Of a stretch of 7,349 nucleotides of DNA, positions 5,061 through 7,349 are shown piece by piece. The first letter of the stretch is position 1. Each line of letters begins with the position of its first letter. The stretch lies in the NCBI GenBank assembly GCA_021792815.1, contig JAJYTX010000119.1, positions 1 through 7,349 on the forward strand, in the 5' to 3' direction. The notes beneath the pieces were generated by a model. It was not told where the DNA came from, made no database searches, and worked only from the letters and a program-made list of their open reading frames with translations. The DNA is from Pseudomonadota bacterium. Its GTDB lineage: Bacteria > Pseudomonadota > Gammaproteobacteria > Steroidobacterales > Steroidobacteraceae. Position numbers and translations under genes: made by a program.

Positions 5061-7349
5061 TCAGCGGATCTGGTAGCTGACATCGATGCCAGCAGTGAGA
5101 GGTTGACTGACCGTAAAGCGCTCGAACGCTCCGGTTTGCAGGGAAATCTGCGGCTGTGGATCCAGCAGCACGATATTGTTGGTAAAATTGTTGACGAACA
5201 GCGCCGCCGACCAGCGGCCGCCGTCCTGTCGCTCGCCCCTGATCCCGAAGCGCAGGTTCGCAATACTGTATGCAGGCATATGCACCAGCAGTTGGTTCAT
5301 GGTCTGCAGGTTGGCAGTCACGCCGAAGGGCAGATCGGTCCTGGTGCCCGTATAGTCTTCCTCCACGGAACCGAACAGCGCCCTGCCATTGCCCAGATAG
5401 TGTTTCCACCCGAGCACCGCAGACCCCGATACCTTCGGCGTATCCGGAATCTGCGTGCCGGACGGGAATCCGGAAATCGCGCTGCTCTCGATGAATCTGG
5501 CGTCGGTGTAACTGGCGTTGAGCGACAGCTCAAAGCCCCCCGGCAGCAGGCTCTCCAATTGCGCCTCGATGCCTTTGATGCGGGCATCGCCGCCGTTGAC
5601 CGTCAAGCCATATCCCGCGAGATTGGTCGGCACCTGCGGATGATACCAGTCCTCCAGGTAACCATCGACATTGACGAGCAGTCGGTGATGAAAGAATGAG
5701 GACTTTTCGCCGAGCTCGTAACTCCACAGGGAATCGGAGCCGAAGGTGGTCGGCGCGGCCAGCAACATGTTCGGATTACAGGTCGTCGTGAGCAGTATCT
5801 TCGCCTGCAGCCCGCATTCGTTGGCCACATCGGATGCATACAACGGATTGGTATTGCTGGCGGCCACCACCGGAATCGGACCGGTGAGCGTGCTGATCCC
5901 GCCGAGGCGGAATCCCTCGTCTATCCGCGCATACACCATGTGGTCCGGATCGATGTTATACGTCAGCGTGACACTTGGAACCGTACCGCTGGCCGCAATC
6001 GAGTTCGCCGCGTTGTACGGCACATTGAAACCCTCGGTACCGAGCGGAGTAAACAGTCCGTATTCCGTGGAGGTTTCTCCCATGCTGTAATGGTAGTGAC
6101 GGAATCCGGCCGCCACCGCGAAATGTGGCGAAAGCCGCCAGGACAGATGCCCGTACACCGCATTCTGCAGCAGGTGCTCCGGCACGGAATTGATGGAAAG
6201 GGCCGTGCCGCCCAGTGTCGAGGTGGCTTGCGGCGCTATCACCGAGGTGCTGATCCCGGAGAACTCGTCCTGGTAGAAATAGCCGACGACCCATTGGACG
6301 GGTCCCGGAGCAGTCGAAGTGAGACGAAACTCTTCGGAAATCTGCCGCGAATAATCCTGCTCGAGCATTCCCGGACCGTTGATGGAATAGTTCGGCCCCA
6401 CCCCGCCCGCCGCCGGCGAGTACACCGGGATGCCGACCGCGGAATCCACCTGTTCGGTGTCGTCCTGCATGTCGAGAAAGTTACGGTGCCAGAAGCCGCT
6501 TGCCGAGGTCACGGAAAAGCGGGGGAACTGATACACCATGTCCAGGCTGGCGAAGCTCAGACTATCGGTCTGCGGCTCAGGCGCATCGTACACCTCCCAA
6601 TGCGCCAGTACCGCCGGGGTCGTGGGGTGTGTCGGATTGCCGTTCACGTCGACCGCCGGCGGGGCTCCCTGCTTGACCATCTGGTACATCGCAATCGGCT
6701 CGATCGTGAGATTTTTGACCGGCTTCCAGAGAAACTCGATGCGGGTCGTATCGATCTGGGTGGTATTCACGCCCTTGAGGTTCTCCTGCAGCGGAGCGCT
6801 GTAGAAATTGGCCGGTCGGGTCACGTTGGGAAAGACCCCGGAATCGACTGCGACCGCTCCGTCCTGGATCACTCGGCGCTGGATCCAGCCGCTGTCGTTG
6901 GTGAAGGAACCCACGATGCGCACGGCGGCGGCATGGCCGAGCGGCAGGTTCACCATGCCGTTTTCCTGGTGGTTGATGCCTCCCCCCGAGGCAGTGCCGG
7001 AAAGCACCTCTTCGGTGCCGGCGGCGAAGGTATCGAGCTGCGGCAGATCAGGCAGCACCCGGATGGTGCCTCCCATGGAGCTCGATCCATAGAGGGTTCC
7101 CTGCGGCCCGCGCAACACCTCGACCCGTCTGACGTCGTAGAGGCCGAGGTTCATGACGTTCTTGCCGAGCTGCGAGCCGGTGGCCGTCGAAAGTGGGATC
7201 TCGCCGAAGTACATGCCCACCATGGAGGAATTGCCACCCTGGGAATTCAGACCGCGGATCTCGTACTCCTCTTCGCCCGGCCCCCCGGTGTCGCGCACCG
7301 CGATGCCGGGCACCGAGCGGACCAGGCTGTCCACGTTGACCAGCCCTCT
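5061..7349 (-). CDS. TonB-dependent outer-membrane receptor (5' end off window)
   Basis: 762 codons are visible and the frame stays open through the right edge (visible N-terminus RGLVNVDSLVRSVPG). The signal peptide, any TonB box and the start of the plug lie outside. The plug domain is clear: SVPGIAVRDTGG, EIRGLNSQGG, then YDVRRVEVLRGPQGTLYGSS and SMGGTIRVL at about visible residues 71-99. A long transmembrane beta-barrel follows, with alternating aromatic/hydrophobic strands such as LSWRLSPHFAVAAGFRHYHY and a final strand AGIDVSYQIR. A Cys pair 12 residues apart (ECGLQAKILLTTTC) is probably a disulfide in an extracellular loop. Such receptors use TonB-ExbBD energy to import iron complexes or scarce large substrates. 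Lying ahead of degradation genes, it more likely imports the pathway's substrate than a siderophore, but this is inference. The spacer to the racemase-like gene is 110 bp with no clear terminator or promoter. Confidence 0.95.
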   Translation of the reverse strand, partial: RGLVNVDSLVRSVPGIAVRDTGGPGEEEYEIRGLNSQGGNSSMVGMYFGEIPLSTATGSQLGKNVMNLGLYDVRRVEVLRGPQGTLYGSSSMGGTIRVLPDLPQLDTFAAGTEEVLSGTASGGGINHQENGMVNLPLGHAAAVRIVGSFTNDSGWIQRRVIQDGAVAVDSGVFPNVTRPANFYSAPLQENLKGVNTTQIDTTRIEFLWKPVKNLTIEPIAMYQMVKQGAPPAVDVNGNPTHPTTPAVLAHWEVYDAPEPQTDSLSFASLDMVYQFPRFSVTSASGFWHRNFLDMQDDTEQVDSAVGIPVYSPAAGGVGPNYSINGPGMLEQDYSRQISEEFRLTSTAPGPVQWVVGYFYQDEFSGISTSVIAPQATSTLGGTALSINSVPEHLLQNAVYGHLSWRLSPHFAVAAGFRHYHYSMGETSTEYGLFTPLGTEGFNVPYNAANSIAASGTVPSVTLTYNIDPDHMVYARIDEGFRLGGISTLTGPIPVVAASNTNPLYASDVANECGLQAKILLTTTCNPNMLLAAPTTFGSDSLWSYELGEKSSFFHHRLLVNVDGYLEDWYHPQVPTNLAGYGLTVNGGDARIKGIEAQLESLLPGGFELSLNASYTDARFIESSAISGFPSGTQIPDTPKVSGSAVLGWKHYLGNGRALFGSVEEDYTGTRTDLPFGVTANLQTMNQLLVHMPAYSIANLRFGIRGERQDGGRWSAALFVNNFTNNIVLLDPQPQISLQTGAFERFTVSQPLTAGIDVSYQIR

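Noticed and set aside
4893..5699. Plus-strand open frame (268 codons) over the receptor 3' end
   Set aside because: It lies opposite clear beta-barrel coding sequence and has no motif or plausible ribosome-binding site.
7332..7334. GTG as the start of the TonB-dependent receptor
   Set aside because: The frame continues upstream as RGLVN to the window edge and the family needs a signal peptide and fuller plug before this point; the codon is internal.

Overview
The window is GC-rich bacterial DNA, densely coding, with every convincing gene on the minus strand (transcribed right to left). A large TonB-dependent outer-membrane receptor next to a two-subunit Rieske oxygenase and CoA-dependent degradation genes points to a Gram-negative proteobacterium that degrades unusual organic carbon. 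Sphingomonads and steroid/aromatic-degrading Gammaproteobacteria are plausible hosts, but the sequence alone does not fix the taxon.

Layout in transcription order: (1) 7349-5061, TonB-dependent receptor whose N-terminus lies beyond the right edge; (2) 5051-4947, a possible 34-residue ORF whose stop overlaps the next start; (3) 4950-4168, an Asp/Glu/hydantoin racemase-superfamily protein without the expected catalytic cysteines; (4) 4167-4023, the only clearly regulatory gap, holding a 32-bp interrupted palindrome, a good sigma70-type promoter and a Shine-Dalgarno; (5) 4022-2700, Rieske oxygenase alpha subunit; (6) 2696-2202, oxygenase beta subunit; (7) 2190-544, AMP-forming acyl-CoA synthetase; (8) 547 to the left edge, a thiolase/SCP2-like protein without the thiolase nucleophile cysteine. 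Genes 5-8 are separated by 3 bp, 11 bp and a start/stop overlap, so they are almost certainly one operon. The promoter in the 4023-4167 gap can drive it separately from the receptor and racemase-like genes.

Inferred joint role: the receptor imports a scarce substrate, the Rieske oxygenase hydroxylates an (aromatic) ring, the ligase makes a CoA thioester of a carboxylate, and the Cys-less thiolase-like protein cleaves or transfers a carbon unit, perhaps by retro-aldol chemistry as in Ltp2-type aldolases. The substrate cannot be read from the sequence. The oxygenase's ferredoxin and reductase, and the DUF35 partner that such thiolase-like proteins often need, are not in the window. The most unusual aspects are two enzyme-fold proteins in one locus lacking their families' catalytic cysteines, the operator-like dyad with its promoter, and the small coupled ORF.
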